Assembly (NCBI RefSeq): GCF_949987535.1
Contig: NC_080064.1
Coordinates: 128,926,708 to 128,990,707 of the forward strand
Reading direction: 5' to 3'
Origin: Balaenoptera acutorostrata
Taxonomy: Eukaryota; Chordata; Mammalia; Artiodactyla; Balaenopteridae
DNA length: 64,000 bases
Numbering within the stretch: the stretch's first letter is position 1; each line of letters begins with the position of its first letter. Below, piece after piece: positions 1 through 10,592 of the stretch. Under the pieces are notes generated by a model that saw only the letters and a program-made list of their open reading frames with translations, ran no database searches and had not been told where the DNA came from. The translations under genes and the position numbers were made by a program.

Positions 1-471
1 TAGAATCTGTCTTAAACTCTAATGTACTGAAGAGGAACATAAAATAGTATAATAATTTTCACCATTATTATGACTCTCCCCAGAAAGTAGCATATACCAA
101 ACCAATAAAGTTTTTGCGCAGGTGGTGGCTCAAGAGTTTGTGTAAAGTGTAAACCCCAAAAGGATCAGAGATCTAAATGTCAAAAATGAGACCCAAATAA
201 ATTCTGGAAGAAAATAAGGATTAATTCCTTTATAAGTGGGATAAACTTTCCTATGACATCATATCCAGAAGTAATAATAATAAAAAAGATAAATTTGACT
301 ACACAGTTGAAAAAACTTTTTTTTTGTGAAAAATCACCATAGCAAAGTCAAAGAAAAAATGATAAAATGGGGGAAAAAATATTTGCAACTTGCGTCACAA
401 ACAAAGCAATAGGTGACAATTAGGAGCCTGGCAGGAATGAGAATTCACTTCCAAATGGCTCAAATAAAGAT
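1..471. repeat. AT-rich 5' edge, probable old L1 sequence
   Basis: AT-rich sequence with A-rich strings resembling the 3' part of an old L1 ORF2 on the + strand (for example 'aaaatgataaaatgg' and 'atatttgcaact'). No open frame survives. Family is not resolved. Confidence 0.4.
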
Positions 472-664
472 TTTTTTAAAAAAATATTTATTGATTGATT
501 GGCTGTGTCAGGTCTTAGTTGCAGCACGCAGGATCTTTCGTTGCAGCACGCAGGCTTAGTTGCCCTGCAGTATGTGGGATCTTAGTTCCCTGACCAGGAA
601 TCGAACCAGCATCCCCTGCATTGCAGGACGGATTCTTAACCACTGGACCACCAGGGATGTCCCT
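472..664 (-). mobile_element. CHR-type SINE (first of two at one target)
   Basis: Read on the minus strand it begins 'gggacatccctggtggtcc' and has the Pol III B-box-like 'ggttcgattcc', ending in an A-rich tail (T-rich on +). It is flanked by 'caaataaagat' at 461-471 and 665-675, a target-site duplication. Confidence 0.9.
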
Positions 665-675
665 CAAATAAAGAT

Positions 676-991
676 TTTTTTTTTTTTAATTTATTTATTT
701 ATTTATTTTTGTCTGTATTGGGTCTTCGGTTCGTGCGAGGGCTTTCTCCAGTTGCGGCAAGCGGGGGCCACTCTTCATCGCGGTGCGGGGACCGCTCTTC
801 ATCGCGGTGCGCGGGCCTTTCTCCATCGCGGCCCCTCCCGTTGCGGGGCACAGGCTCCAGACGCGCAGGCTCAATTGTGGCTCACGGGCCCAGCTGCTCC
901 GTGGCATGTGGGATCTTCCCAGACCAGGGCTCGAACCCGTGTCCCCTGCATTAGCAGGCAGATTCTCAACCACTGCGCCACCAGGGAAGCC
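676..991 (-). mobile_element. Long CHR-type SINE with duplicated 24 bp block
   Basis: Minus-strand copy from 'gggcttccctggtggcgcag' to a T-rich (+ strand) tail. The flanking 'caaataaagat' is present at 665-675 and 992-1002. It carries the tandem 24 bp 'gcaccgcgatgaagagtgg' block that marks a subfamily (also in the copies at 39388 and 56988). Its young look, with almost no indels, suggests a recent insertion. Confidence 0.93.
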
Positions 992-1002
992 CAAATAAAG
1001 AT

Positions 1003-1415
1003 ATTTTAATGAAGGGATTGCACGCAGAGCTATAAGCAGGGAGCAAACCAGGGGTGTGACCTTCGCAGAGACAAGTAACATCAGGATGTCCTCAGCTCCC
1101 CTAGGGCTGAAGAGACAGGAGGAAATACTGTTATCAGAGTCTGCTGCGAGCTGCACTATTGAGAAGGAAGTGCTCATGAGAGCTTTATCAAGGGGCATGC
1201 AGTCATTGCTGAACCAGGAAGACAAAGGGGAAAATAACTCAGCCTCTCTCTCATCCCACCCTCCCTTCTTCTGCCAGTGACCCCCATTGCCTACACCCAA
1301 CCAGAAGCCAACTATCAGGGGAGTCCGGGTGATGGAATATGTCAGGGTCAGCCTTCCCGGCATACATCCGGACAGTTGGTTGGGAGGTGGCAAGCAGATA
1401 ATAACCAGCACAGGC
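1003..1415. other. Unclassified, possibly LTR-derived segment
   Basis: Moderately GC-rich sequence with no surviving gene, lying between L1-like pieces. The style ('gaagggattgcacgcagagc') resembles LTR or ERV-flanking DNA, but I cannot name a family. No start or end could be fixed. Confidence 0.25.
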
Positions 1416-1932
1416 TAGTATCTCTAATATGTGAAGAGCTGTCAAAAATTCAGAAGCAAAATACCAAACAATTAAAAATGGGCAAATGATGAAGACAGTT
1501 CCCAGAAAAAGAAATGTGAAATGCCCCATAAACACAGGGAAAGATGCTCAATTTCACTCCTAATAACTGAAAAGCAAATTAAAACTGCTCTAGGACCAAG
1601 TGTAGACCAGGATGTGGAGCAACCAATACTCAAACACACTGCCGTTGGGAGTGTAAATTGGTACAGCCAAGTTGCAAAAATGTGAACCATTGTCTACTAA
1701 ACCTAAACTTACATACCTTATGACCTGGCAATTCCACTTCTAGCAGAAATGTGTACATATGTTCACAAAAGACATGTATCAGAATGTTCATAACAGCACT
1801 GCTTATAATAGCCCCAAACTAGAAACTACCTAGAGGCCCATCAATAACAGAATGTATAAATAAATCGTAAAATATTTCCACAATGGAATACTATGCAGTG
1901 ATGAGAATGAATGACTTACAACCTCATACAAC
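1416..1932 (+). repeat. Old L1 3'-region fragment (left part)
   Basis: Matches the familiar end of L1 ORF2 ('gtgtaaattggtacagcc', 'gcaattccacttctagcag', 'aatactatgcagtgatg'). Frame destroyed. Continues after the LTR at 2378. Confidence 0.8.
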
Positions 1933-2377
1933 TGTTGGCTAAAATAAAAGATGCCCAACATGAGAGCTGTGAGTTTCAGTTGTATTTGGAAACCTTACTG
2001 AGGACTATAGCCCAGAAAAGAGCCTCTCAGAGAGCTCTGAGGAACTGGGAAGGAGCCAGGATTTATGAATTTTTTGGCTGGGAAATACATGTAGTCAAGC
2101 ATACATCTTGGTAAAAGATGACTGCCCATCACAAGAAACAGACATCTCAAGTTAATGATTTTAGTGCTTATCTATGTATGGGAAGACGCAAGAATCTGGG
2201 GTCATTGAAATTCTTCCTTAGATATGCATGTTAACTATCTAGGGGCCCACATATCTACAACACAGAATGCTTCATCCTGTTTTTCATCCTGAACTCCTTT
2301 CAGGGTGGATAGCAGGTCAGTGACCGACTGCAGCGGTTAATGACCTGATCCTTGCGGGCAACATTCTTTGTTTTACA
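1933..2377. mobile_element. Solo LTR (TG...CA) inserted in L1
   Basis: A 445 bp block begins TGTTGGCT and ends TTTTACA. It splits an L1 sequence whose two halves read 'cttacaacctcataca' and 'actatatgggtgaatctcac'. The 4 bp 'caac' flanks both sides (1929-1932, 2378-2381). TG/CA ends with a 4 bp duplication fit a class I endogenous retrovirus LTR; no internal region is present. Family not identified. Confidence 0.7.
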
Positions 2378-2812
2378 CAACTATATGGGTGAATCTCACA
2401 AGCAGAATAAGTTTTTTTAAAGAAGATCCTAAGGAGCTATATTATATGATTCCGTTTATAAAAAATACAAAAAGAGGTAAAACTAATCTCTGTGTTTAGA
2501 ATTTGGGTTCATGGGTGCAGCGAGGCGGGCAGTGACTGGAAGGGAATGTGTGGGTGGTAGTGGTGGGTAGTGCGGGTCACTTGTGTTTTGTGAGCTGGGT
2601 GTTGGTTGTACAATGGTGTTCACCGTGAAAATTTAGTGAGCTGTATACTTCTGGTATGTGCACTTTTTATATGTGTATTACACCTCAGTAGATAGTTTTT
2701 AAAAACGACACTAACATACTGTATTTCTCCTATCAGATTGACAAGAATTCAAAAGTTTGACACCATACTTCATGGGAAGGCTCTAGGCAGCCAGACACTG
2801 TCACACACAGCT
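2378..2812 (+). repeat. Old L1 3'-region fragments
   Basis: 2378-2706 continues the L1 above to a degenerate 3' end ('gtgtattacacctcagtag'). 2733-2812 opens another L1 end ('gacaagaattcaaaagtttg'). Both are 3' pieces on the + strand. Confidence 0.65.
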
Positions 2813-3262
2813 GGAGGGGGCACAGAAGCTCTGCACCGCCCACCTCCATATTTTGCCCTATCCATCTCTTCCATCTGGCTGTTCCTGAGTGTATCCTTTG
2901 TAATAATAAGAAAGCAGTATCCAGTCATAGTAAGAAAGTACTTTCCTGAGCTCTGTGAGTCATTATAACAAATTATTGAACCTGTCAGGGAGCCATGGGA
3001 ACCCCTGAATTTGTAGTCCCCGGAGAGAACTGGGTGTAGCCTGGGCACCTCACTTACGGCTGGCAACTGAAGTGGAGGGAGTCTTGTGGGACTGAGCCCT
3101 TGACTGCCGGGATCTGAGCTAACTCCAGGAGCCTGTGTCAGCCTTGAATTGAATTGGCAGACACCCAGATTGGAGTCAGAGATTCAGAGAATTGTTGGTG
3201 TTGGAAAAGACACCATGCGTTTGGAATTGGGGAGGGGGAGACCCTCAGTTACATACACGTTT
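2813..3262. repeat. Unclassified LTR-like insertion
   Basis: Non-L1 sequence of about 450 bp separates L1 pieces and has the composition of an ancient LTR ('cttgtgggactgagccctt'). Ends are blurred and I cannot name the family. Confidence 0.4.
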
Positions 3263-3760
3263 ACCCTTTGATCTATAACAGTAACACTTCAAGGAATCTA
3301 TCCAAAATATAAAGTGTTGCCTTTAAAAGGCAGAATTATTTGTAATTAAAGAAGACTGAAAACATCAAAATGTTCCAGATGTCTGTCCATAGGGGATTGA
3401 TTGAATAAGTTGTGATTCAGTAGTACAAAAGAATGAAGAAAATCTCTGTAAACCATTATGGAGTGGCCACCAAGATATATTGTTAAATGAAACGTGTAGG
3501 AGTGTTTATTATATGTTATCTTTAGTGTGAGAAAGGCAAAGAATATGAATATATGGGTAGTTGCTTATATTTTTTAAATTATTAAAAAATGGAAGAACAA
3601 ACCAAAAGCTAATAAAAGGGTGGTTTCCAATAAAGAAAAGGGAGAAATAGGTAAAGGCAACAGAGAAGAAAGCAAGATTTCTGGAGATATTACGGTTGTG
3701 CAATTTTGACTTAGAAACTAACTATATCTTACAAAATTGAAAAAAGTTAACTCAAAAAGA
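3263..3760 (+). repeat. Old L1 3' fragment
   Basis: L1-like ('tttgatctataacagtaaca', 'ggggattgattgaataag', 'caccaagatatattg') grading into A-rich sequence. Highly diverged. Confidence 0.6.
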
Positions 3761-3825
3761 AATTAACCCATAAAAACTGAAGAAAAACTAAAAAAAACTT
3801 CAAGTTGGTGGTAGGAGACCTTTGT

Positions 3826-4740
3826 TAGTTTTCTAGCACTGCATAACGGATTACCACACATTTAGCAACTTAAAACAACTATTTATTATCTCACAGTTTA
3901 GGGAGACATCCAGGTGGGCTCAGCTGGGTTCTCTGCTGATAGGCTCACAATGTCAAGATCAAGGTGTTGGCTAGGGGACTTCCCTGGTGGTCCAGTGGTA
4001 AAGCATCTGCCTTCCAATGCAGGGGCCGGGGGTTCAATCCCTGGTCGGGGAACTAAGATAAGCCCACGCGCCGCAACCACTGAGCTCGCGTGCCTCAATG
4101 AGAGAGCCCGAGTGCCGCAAACTACAGAGCCCACGCACCCTGGAGCCTGCACGCCATAACTAGAGAGAAGCCCGCACGCTGCAACAAAAGAACCTGCACG
4201 CCTCAAAGAAGACCCCGCGTGCTGCAACTAAGACCCGACGCAGCCAAATAAATAGTAAAAGAAAATAAAATAAATATTTTTTTTAAAAAGTGTTGGCTAC
4301 GTTGGTCTCTTATTAGAGGCTCTAGGAGAGAATCTGCTTCCAAGCTCATTCAAGTTGTTAGCAGAATTCAGTTCCTTATGGTTTGGGTATTGGGGTCCCC
4401 ATTTCCTTGCCAGCTGTCAACCAAGGGCCACTCTCTGTTCCTAGAGGCTGCCTGCATCCTTGTCATAAGGTTTCCTCCATCTTCAAAGTCAGCCAAGGAA
4501 TGTCAAGTCCTCCTCACACTCTGAATCCCTCTGGCTTCCCCTTAGGTCCCCGATCAGCTACGCAGACCTCATTGCTTTTCAGGGCACATGTGATTAGGTC
4601 AGACTACCTGGATAATATCCCTATTTTAAAGTCAATTGTGCCATATAACATAATCACAGGCGTGATATCGTAGTCACAGGTTCAGGGATTATGGCCGGAC
4701 ACCTCTGTGAAGCCATCTGCCTTCAAATTCTGCCACAGCA
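3826..4740. mobile_element. MLT1-type (MaLR) LTR split by a SINE
   Basis: Starts 'ttagttttctagcactgcat' and contains 'ttatctcacagttt' and 'gtcaagatcaaggtgttgg', the hallmark start of MLT1 LTRs. It resumes after the SINE with 'gtgttggctacgttggtctc' and continues to about 4740 ('cagggattatggccggac'). Confidence 0.65.
3974..4289 (+). mobile_element. CHR-type SINE
   Basis: Begins 'ggggacttccctggtggtcc', has the B-box-like 'ggttcaatccc' and ends in an A-rich tail. Flanked by 'gtgttggcta' at 3964-3973 and 4290-4299. Inserted into the MLT1 LTR. Confidence 0.93.
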
Positions 4741-5633
4741 AAGTAGACAAAGAATTTAAAATGAGTTTAGAATATACTATTTTGACTGTACTTCCCTAGT
4801 GGGATATGTTCTAAGGATAAAAAGAACCTTATAAAATTTTTAATCTCATTTAGTCATTTTATGTCAGTGGTAATTTGGTATTGTTTGAAATAATTATACC
4901 TGTAATGTAGGAAAAAGCAAATAAGTAATTATGCTTATGCTGTGGGACCTGAGATTTTTAGTGATGAAAAAAAAGAGATCAAGTAAAAACTTGAGAAGGT
5001 TAAGCAAAAGCCTTAAAAGAGTAAGTCGAATTGGAAATGTTAGCATGAATTCATGATTTTTTCCTCTTAAAAAGTCTATTTTCTAACTCTACCCACTCAA
5101 AAAGGCAAAAAGAAATAACAACCCGGAAGCAATGAGCACTTTTGCAGCAACGAATACCCGTAGCAACCAGATGTGGTCTCAAAATACCATTTCTCATTAA
5201 GAAGTACTAAGGCTCTTTGCAGAAATGGCATATTACTGTTCTGGACTAGAAAATGTATAAAATGGGTCCGGAACATCTTCTTGAACAGAAAAAGAAAAGA
5301 GATTTCAAAGATTGATAAAGTAGTTTCACAAAGATACAAGAGTCAATCTAAAGGGACAATTTGAGCATCAGAAAGAATAATAATTGCAACAGAGTGGAAC
5401 ATATCCAATATATAACAGTCTCTGAGTTTGTAGTTTTTTGGTTTTTTTTTAATCTGTCGGTCACCATTGGTGATTGCTAGGTAACCAACTTATTCCTCTG
5501 AAAAATTAATAAATAAAAGGAAGAAATCAAACATTCATTCCACCTTTCCTGTAAGAATTGCATTTCAATGTAACCGAAGGGTAGGTGAGGGAAAGTTCTT
5601 CTTGATAGTAAAATTCCAGCACATAAATGCACA
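4741..5633. other. Intergenic, nothing recognised
   Basis: AT-rich sequence without a credible gene, clear repeat boundary or RNA gene. Open frames here (for example 5097-5339 on the minus strand) show no family resemblance. Confidence 0.5.
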
Positions 5634-5651
5634 AGAAAGAATAGAATTTTA

Positions 5652-6152
5652 TTTTTAATTTATATTTATTTATTTACTTGTTTGTTTTGCATAGTCTGCA
5701 TTTTAATCACTTTAAAACCTCTAACATTATCTCATGTCCATCAAATAAAACCAACAATGCTGGGCCTGTTTAAATTACAAGAAACAAAAATCACTGTATA
5801 CCAACCCAGTATCTTACAAAACCAGCTGGGCTGGCCACAAGGGTGGGGAGGATGGGAGAGGAGGGGCACCCCTGGGCAGATGGCTGGGTGCCAGGAGGGG
5901 CTAGGAGAGAGAAAGAAAAGGGGGCTCCCAAATGGGAGGGGACTGATTATCCTAATGGGAGGGGTGCAAAAGACATGTCAGAAGAGGGGGACTGGGGGGC
6001 AGGACAGGTCAGTGCTTTCTCCACCAGGGCACAGTGTTGGAGGGGGTTCCTGCCCATCCCTGGCACTTGGAGAACCAGTGACCCCTGAGCCCTTGGCATG
6101 ACGAGCCCCATCTGAAATGGATGACAGCTTGCCCCTTCCACTGTAATCCTCC
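5652..6152 (-). pseudogene. Retrocopy (mostly 3'-UTR-like) of an unidentified mRNA, with 18 bp target-site duplication
   Basis: A 501 bp block is bounded by perfect copies of 'agaaagaatagaatttta' at 5634-5651 and 6153-6170. The left side is T-rich on the + strand, as expected for the poly(A) of a minus-strand insertion, though the tail is degenerate. On the minus strand it is GC-rich at its 5' end (about 5830-6150) and AT-rich with 'attaaaatgcag' near the 3' end, like an mRNA 3' UTR. I did not recognise the parent gene. No long frame is convincing, so it appears to be a 5'-truncated processed copy. Confidence 0.75.
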
Positions 6153-6170
6153 AGAAAGAATAGAATTTTA

Positions 6171-7685
6171 AAATCATCATTTTTCATCCTTTCATGAAAT
6201 AATAGTTGTAGGCAACGATCATCAATGGATACTAAAATCATTAGGGGGATGGTTGATGGACAACTGATTAATCTTCGTATCACACCAAAAATGGGATGCA
6301 ATATGCAATAAAAAGTGCAGAGCACCATCTAGAAAGTATTCTTGCATAAGTGTTACAATGGGGGATGGATGCTGAGCAAGGGGAAAAAAAAAGACAAAAA
6401 AATGGCTATGCTAAACTTGAAGCAATAATTACTGATTTAACTGCGAAAAAAGGCCCAGTGGAATAGGATGCAAAGTCAGGAACATTACCAACACTTTTCC
6501 ACCTGCCTTATGATTTTTACCCTGAGTAGGTTTTCTCTCCACTGTTTATTGTCAGCTTGCTGCAGTGCTAATTTCGAGTTGCCTCTTAGCAATTGGCTTT
6601 GGCCAGCAATGGAATGTAAATCCAGAGTACATTGAAAGTATCCTGTCAGATTAAAACGTGAGTCTTTGAAAACCAGTACACTGCAGGGTGGAGAAAATCA
6701 TTTTTTTTTTTCCAATGAAAATCTGAACCAGCTGAAAAGGTATAGATGTATTTTATTTTGCACACTTAATTTGTTCAGTTTTAGAGCTCAAGATCCATTA
6801 GTGTTGCTAGTATATTAAATGCATACCTTTCTGTTCTTATTGTCACTGTCATATATATATGCGTATTTATATATATCACCTCTACATATGGCCCTTTGAA
6901 GGAGAGATTATAGTGTACATGGCAGTCCACAGGTTGGGAGTCAAAAGACCTGAATTCTGCTCCTGACTCTGCCCCCAGCTTGCTGATAGTGGTGACTCCA
7001 CAGTGAGATGGGAATTAAAAGGGTCAAGTCAGAAACTAGCAAGGGAAGAAGTTGAAGGGACCAAGACTGCCAATGCTGACAGTCATAAAGACCTCTAAGA
7101 GGGCTAAAGAAACACCTGTGAGGCTGGTGCTGGAGGACCAGAGATCTTCCCTCTGGGCCAGTGGAGGGATAGTCAGAGACCAGGATGGCTCTAGAGGAAA
7201 ATCTCCCCCGAGAGGAGAGGCAGGAGCTGGGAGAATCCTCCCAAGGTCATGCCAGGAGAGTAAGATGAGTAAGAGCGAAGAGCTGGGAGGCAGTAAGTTT
7301 CCTGCTAACCTTCATATCATGGCCAGTTTAATTATCTTTGGTCTGTTTCCGCAGATAGGGAAGGAGAGGAATAAAGGCTGTGCCCAGTCAACTGTCTCAA
7401 TCAAGACAGCTAAGAGTAGGTTTTAGTCAGCTTAAACGCGGAAACCACATTTGCTGTTTGGAGCATCTTTTCTTTATTTCTTTTTATTTCCCCTTGGTTT
7501 GTTTGGGGATAGTCTTTTGAAAATACCCGTGAGACTATTTGTATTAAGAAAGTTGGAAAAGAGAAAAGGCATGTTTCTCTTCCTTCAGGGCAGGAGAGCA
7601 GAGGTCCCCTAGTGGCCAATGTTGGAGCTGCAGTAACCGCAGCCTAAGACCTGGTGGGCCTGGGAGGTGGATCTGGTGCGTGTAA
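6171..7685. other. Intergenic; one probable MIR relic, otherwise unrecognised
   Basis: A short MIR-like stretch is seen at about 6930-7020 ('gtcaaaagacctgaattctg'). The remainder shows no gene or repeat I can name; the open frame at 7052-7426 has no recognisable domain. A small (AT)n patch is at 6851-6878. Confidence 0.45.
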
Positions 7686-7850
7686 ATGAGAGAGGGGCGT
7701 TGGGAGAGGCAGGGGGAGAGGGAAGGGACAGAAAGGGAGAGGGAGAGAGGGAAGGAGGGAAGGAGGAAAGAAGGGAGAGAGGAAAAAGCTGCGAGGGAAA
7801 GATTGGGAGGGAGGGAGAGTGTAAAGAATAGAAAAAGAGAAGAAAAGAAT
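7686..7850 (+). repeat. Polypurine (GA-rich) tract
   Basis: About 165 bp almost free of pyrimidines on the + strand, made of irregular GGGAGA/GAAGG units. A low-complexity expansion that could form a triplex; open frames reading through it are artefacts. Confidence 0.9.
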
Positions 7851-8504
7851 GAAGAAATGCCAGTACAGGCTTATAAAACATATGGTATATTCAGTAGTTA
7901 TTTTTAGTAAATAAATAGTTTTAATAATCTTCTCCAAAATGATGCAATAATTTGTTTCTCTACCCAGAAAAATTAGAACATTGAAGTATTTTTGATTGAT
8001 ATAAAGAAAAATAATACAGAAAAGTAATATTGCAGAAGAATTGTTCTAATTACTGTTTGAATGATGGCCATATGTCATACATAAGCTATAGACTTAATTG
8101 AATTTAAAATGTTCCATCACAAGTGGCAGTGTTCTACCATATAATTGTGCTGATGACAAAAATTTATTAAAAGATAAATATTACCAGTGAGGATGATCGA
8201 TAATGACATATAAATTTAAGGTTGAATTATTAATATTTTCTTTTTTTTAGTCCTGTCAGGGTACCTTTGTTACTTATGACTTATTTGATGATAACATGTA
8301 AAGTCTAAATTTGAAGCCCTTTGTAAAAGGGAGTCCCCGTCGAATGACTTTCCTAATCCCTGCCCCTTATTCCTCCCTTGTGGCAGATCCTGCAGTGAGG
8401 TGAACCTATTAATGAACCTATTAATGTACATGGAGACACTACTAAACGAACGTTTCTGGAGGTGTGGTTGTCCTCAGACTAGCATTTGAAACTAGGGCCC
8501 TGCT
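7851..8504. other. AT-rich intergenic, nothing recognised
   Basis: No gene or datable repeat seen. A small tandem 'aacctattaatg' occurs twice at about 8402-8426. Confidence 0.45.
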
Positions 8505-9050
8505 GGTAAAAGTGTACATTTGTGTAACAATTTGAAAAGCAATCTGGCAATATCTATTAAATTAAAATAACTATATGCCCTTTGACCCAGAAATCCAGGA
8601 ATCTATCCCATAGAAATAAAAGCACCAGTACAGGAGACTATACGTATGCAAGAAAGTTTATTACACCATTGTCTATTGTGGCAAAAAGGGTAATGCCCAT
8701 CCAAAGAGGAAAGGCTGAATAAACTGTAGGGTAGCCCTCCTATGGATTATATTATTCAACAAGAAAGCATTAAAGTGATATCAGCTGATCTGGAAGGACT
8801 TTCACAATGCATACCGTTAAAAAAAATAAAGCAGTAAGTGAAAATAGATATTTCATAAGAGTATATAAGTGTATAGAACTATGTATTGTAGGAAGTGTAT
8901 AAAATAATCAGTGGCCAATCCCCCAATGCTTGTATTATTAGGTGATTGCATGACTATGGAGAAGTGTATGGGAAATACACACCAGGCTGCAATTGTTTTT
9001 GTTTGTGGACGGGGGTGGGCATAGGAAGAGGGCAAGGGTATTTAAAAAGA
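8505..9050 (+). repeat. Old L1 3' fragment
   Basis: Classic L1 tail phrases: 'gaaaagcaatctggcaatat', 'ctttgacccagaaatccagg', 'ggctgaataaactgtagg'. Strongly diverged and non-coding; followed by AT-rich DNA to about 9160. Confidence 0.75.
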
Positions 9051-9469
9051 AACAATAGCAAAATTATAGAAATATATTTGTGTTTGCATATATGAAATAA
9101 TAAAATATATAAAGTTGATATATGTACATATAACCTATAAAGTATATAGAATATATTAAAACAATGAGGCTGTAGCAGTATAAAGGCAATTGAAAAGGTA
9201 GGCTATAAAATTCTATTTATGATATTATGGTAAATATGTAAAAATTAAGTATGTAAATGCAAAGTTCTAGAAGGTGACAAAGATATGAAATTTGATTTGA
9301 TTTTTTATGAGACCGAGTAAGTTTCTTCTTGGATTTGTTATTGAATACAGCGTCTGTAATTAGGTAGCTTTTCTTTTTTTAAAGGGAAAGGAAAAACAAA
9401 AAACAAAAAACAGAAAACCTCTGTTCTGGATTCTAGAGGGGAAGGATTGCTTCCCTTATATGGTGCAGG

Positions 9470-9690
9470 GAAGAGAACCTGGGCTTTCCAGCCAGATATT
9501 CTTGAACTTGAGTTTTAATTCTATCACTTAGGAGCCCTGTGATCTTAAGATATTTGACTTCTCTAAGCTCTGGTTTCTTCAGCTATGAAATGGAGATAAT
9601 AATTATATCTATCTCCTTTGTAAAGGGCTTGGTATAGTCCCTGCCATGCAGCAAACTTTTAAAAAAATGTTAGCTATTTGTGGTAGATTA
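9470..9690 (+). repeat. MIR SINE
   Basis: tRNA-derived mammalian-wide repeat: 'ttctatcacttaggagccct', 'gtttcttcagctatgaaatg', 'gagataataattatatctat'. Ancient and heavily mutated. Confidence 0.75.
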
Positions 9691-9699
9691 ATTTATTGA

Positions 9700-10330
9700 G
9701 ATATTAATTTGCATTTTCTTTTTACTACTGTGGAATTGTCCAAAAGAAAAAGCTATCTGTGCTGTGCTCTCAGTATTTTCCTTCCACTCTTCCAAAAGGG
9801 CAGCCAAGGTTTTGTGCTCCTACTTTCAAGGGAGATTTGCAGTGTTTGGCGGGAGAGGGAGAGGGGAGGGTAGATGGGAGATAGGCATAAAGACAGACAC
9901 TAAGAGTTCTCCAAACTGAGAAGGATATGGAAAGTTGGGGGAATCTTGAGGGGGAGAGACCTCCTTCTCCACATCCATTCCCCACCCCCCTTCATCCCCG
10001 CCCCTCCTGAAGCCTGGGGAGGGAACGGACTCTTAGAGGGATGGAAACACCCAGGAGGCTGAGCACAGGCAGCAGAGCTTCTGGAAGCCTGCAGGCTGGG
10101 GCTGTGGGCATCTCAGGGTGAGCCTGTGGGCCAAAACCAGAGAAGCTGCCTCAAGCCTTTTCCCTTGCCTAAGGTCTAGATCCTTGGGCCTTTGTATTAT
10201 CCTAAGGATAGTGGTGAATGGTACTGGGGTGAGGAGTCCCTATTCTATCTGGCAAAGGTCTGAGTTGGATTTAATTTGATTTAAAGAAAATACACAGGCT
10301 ATATCAAATACCTATCATGTTTTTATTCTT
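9700..10330. other. Intergenic, nothing recognised
   Basis: Moderately GC-rich around 9950-10150, without CpG enrichment or an open frame of interest. Confidence 0.4.
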
Positions 10331-10445
10331 TTTCTTATTGGTTGTGTTACTGTATGATACTGCTCAAGTAGGTTATTTAACTCTTATTCTCAGCTTCCTC
10401 ATCTGTACAATGGGCAATAATAATACATAATTCACAGAGTTATGA
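10331..10445 (+). repeat. MIR fragment
   Basis: 'cagcttcctcatctgtacaa' followed by 'tgggcaataataatacataa' is the conserved MIR core end. Confidence 0.65.
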
Positions 10446-10592
10446 ACAGAGTCCAGAACAACCCATCCCTGGCCATTTTTATTGCCTCTTTGCTCATTCT
10501 TTTGAACATTCCTAGCTCTTGGCCTCTGGACATGACGCTTCAGCATTTGGAGTAATTTTTCCTTCCTCTGCTGTTTGAATCGTACTTTGTCC

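Noticed and set aside
472..664. tRNA-like A and B boxes in several places
   Set aside because: They belong to the tRNA-derived heads of the SINEs; no free-standing tRNA that folds into a cloverleaf was recognised.
5682..6101. 139-codon + strand frame over the 5.7-6.1 kb block
   Set aside because: The block is a minus-strand retrocopy with target duplication; the + strand frame is antisense to it and has no recognisable domain.
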